Source: Chrysomallon squamiferum (taxonomy: Eukaryota > Mollusca > Gastropoda > Neomphalida > Peltospiridae). Taken from it: a stretch of 64,000 nucleotides of DNA. Below, in pieces: positions 63,002-64,000 of this stretch (positions are counted from its first letter, which is position 1; each line of letters starts with the position of its first letter). The position numbers and the translations under genes were made by a program. The DNA lies in the NCBI GenBank assembly GCA_012295275.1, contig CM022678.1:15273959-15337958 (forward strand), given 5' to 3'. Below the pieces are notes generated by a model. That model was not told the origin of the DNA. It saw only the letters and a program-made list of their open reading frames with translations, and searched no databases.

Positions 63002-63140
63002 CAGTTCGTCCTATTAAACCTGATGCAATAGCATAGTACATCAACACATGAACAGTCCTATGGTTTGGTCAAGATCTTTACTAAGCTATAGGGCTGTTCA
63101 TCTGTTGATATTTGTGTCACGTTTAATGGGACTAACTGTA
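63002..63140. mobile_element. Palindromic MITE-like hairpin
   Basis: The left arm (63,002-63,063, 'cagttcgtcctattaaacct' at its outer end) is complementary to the right arm (about 63,085-63,138, ending 'gtttaatgggactaactg'). The loop is about 20 bases. Right flank is TA. No coding capacity. A non-autonomous transposon remnant is the simplest reading. Confidence 0.65.
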
Positions 63141-64000
63141 TACTGGTGCTGTTGATGACCTCTTTAATAAACAAACATGAGGGTAAAATAAGATATGCAA
63201 AAATTGCAAAGTCACTATAACAGTGTCCCTCAGGTACGCATTTTTAAATATCTTTATGTGAATGGTGCCTAAATGTGTGCATTGAAGATATACATTATTT
63301 TTTTAATTGATTTTTAACTGTTTTTAATGTACAGAGACATTTTTTTTTTTTTACAAGTTGTTAATAAAGTTAATATAATAAATATTTTTAAATGAATCTT
63401 TGCGTTCCTTTTTTGTTCATTAGCCAAATAAGTGCCTTATTTTTCTTCTATCTCAGACATTTCAGTAATCTCTTAAAACCACTGCCATAGTGCAAACCCT
63501 TATTTAGTTTACAAAGCTTATGCAATTCTTACCAATAACATTCATTTAGTATTTACATTATGTGAGTGTGTGTGTGTGTATATATATATAAACCCAGTCT
63601 TATTTAGATTTTATAATAATAGCTTATATAATTCTGTTGCATTAGAATTATTTGAATGTAATTTACTGAATGAAGAAAAACTGGAAATAATTTAAAACAA
63701 ATCTTTTCTTCAGTATGTATGAAGTAATTATTTTATATTTTTCTTCATTAAAAATTATGAAGATTAATGCCAGCTAGTTATTAATCAAAGGTAATACATA
63801 ATTTTGTATATGAATGCACATGTTGGAAAAAAAAAATATATATATAATAGTTTTATTTTATTTGTTGTTATTTGACAAGCATTACTTACAAGCTTTACAT
63901 TGAATATTTTTGATGTCACTCTAATCCAAACTAGTGGTTTTGATTATATTTTCTTCTCACAGTAACAATTACTCTAAGTTTTGAAGTCATCAAAAGAAAA
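63141..64000. other. AT-rich 3' flank, nothing recognised
   Basis: Contains short GT/TA microsatellite (about 63,564-63,590) and poly-T/A runs. No exon or RNA gene seen. Confidence 0.5.

Overview
This is an AT-rich, microsatellite-laden nuclear genome window from an animal: genes are split into many short exons with GT/AG introns of about 0.2-4 kb. The protein repertoire (a TRANK1-type TPR/ankyrin protein, an IgGFc-binding-domain/ShK secreted protein, and a PAN-Sushi-F-type-lectin-C-type-lectin protein) points to a lophotrochozoan, most likely a mollusc. That assignment is inference from gene content, not a species call.

Layout. (1) 1-14,079, minus strand: the 5' half of a large TRANK1-like gene. 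Nineteen coding exons are visible and the gene runs off the left edge. It encodes three successive TPR-TPR-linker-ankyrin modules followed by a fourth, degenerate ankyrin region. (2) 14,080-19,047: divergent intergenic region with a degenerate tandem repeat carrying repeated minus-strand 5' splice-site sequences. (3) 19,048-22,818, plus strand: four-exon secreted protein, signal peptide + IgGFc-binding domain + C-terminal ShK domain. (4) 25,208-34,735, plus strand: nine-exon secreted lectin, PAN/apple + Cys-rich + Sushi + two F-type lectin domains + C-type lectin, with a +1 frameshift in the fourth exon. (5) 37,561-50,053, plus strand: sorting nexin 17 (SNX17), 18 coding exons giving a 478-residue open frame, preceded by a MITE and a palindromic E-box/YY1-like promoter. 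(6) 56,513-57,561, minus strand: POLR2K (RPB12/RPABC4), three coding exons. (7) 58,340-61,256, plus strand: an FBXO5/FBXO43 (Emi1/Emi2)-type APC/C inhibitor, divergent from POLR2K over a promoter-like interval. The rest, to 64,000, is AT-rich 3' flank with tandem repeats and a palindromic MITE.

How they relate. The neighbours do not form a pathway. Two adjacent secreted genes (IgGFc-binding/ShK and the multidomain lectin) could both serve mucosal or immune recognition. SNX17 (endosomal cargo recycling), POLR2K (RNA polymerases I, II and III) and Emi1/2 (APC/C inhibition) are conserved housekeeping genes.

The most unusual structures are: an 18-copy minisatellite that repeats the SNX17 exon 3 5' splice site together with a 3' splice-site-like sequence; an inverted copy of a TRANK1 exon/donor junction lying inside an upstream intron of the same gene; the phase-preserving triplication of the TRANK1 module; and sense-strand (GA)n tracts placed just downstream of several 5' splice sites. 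No rRNA, tRNA or CRISPR array was recognised.
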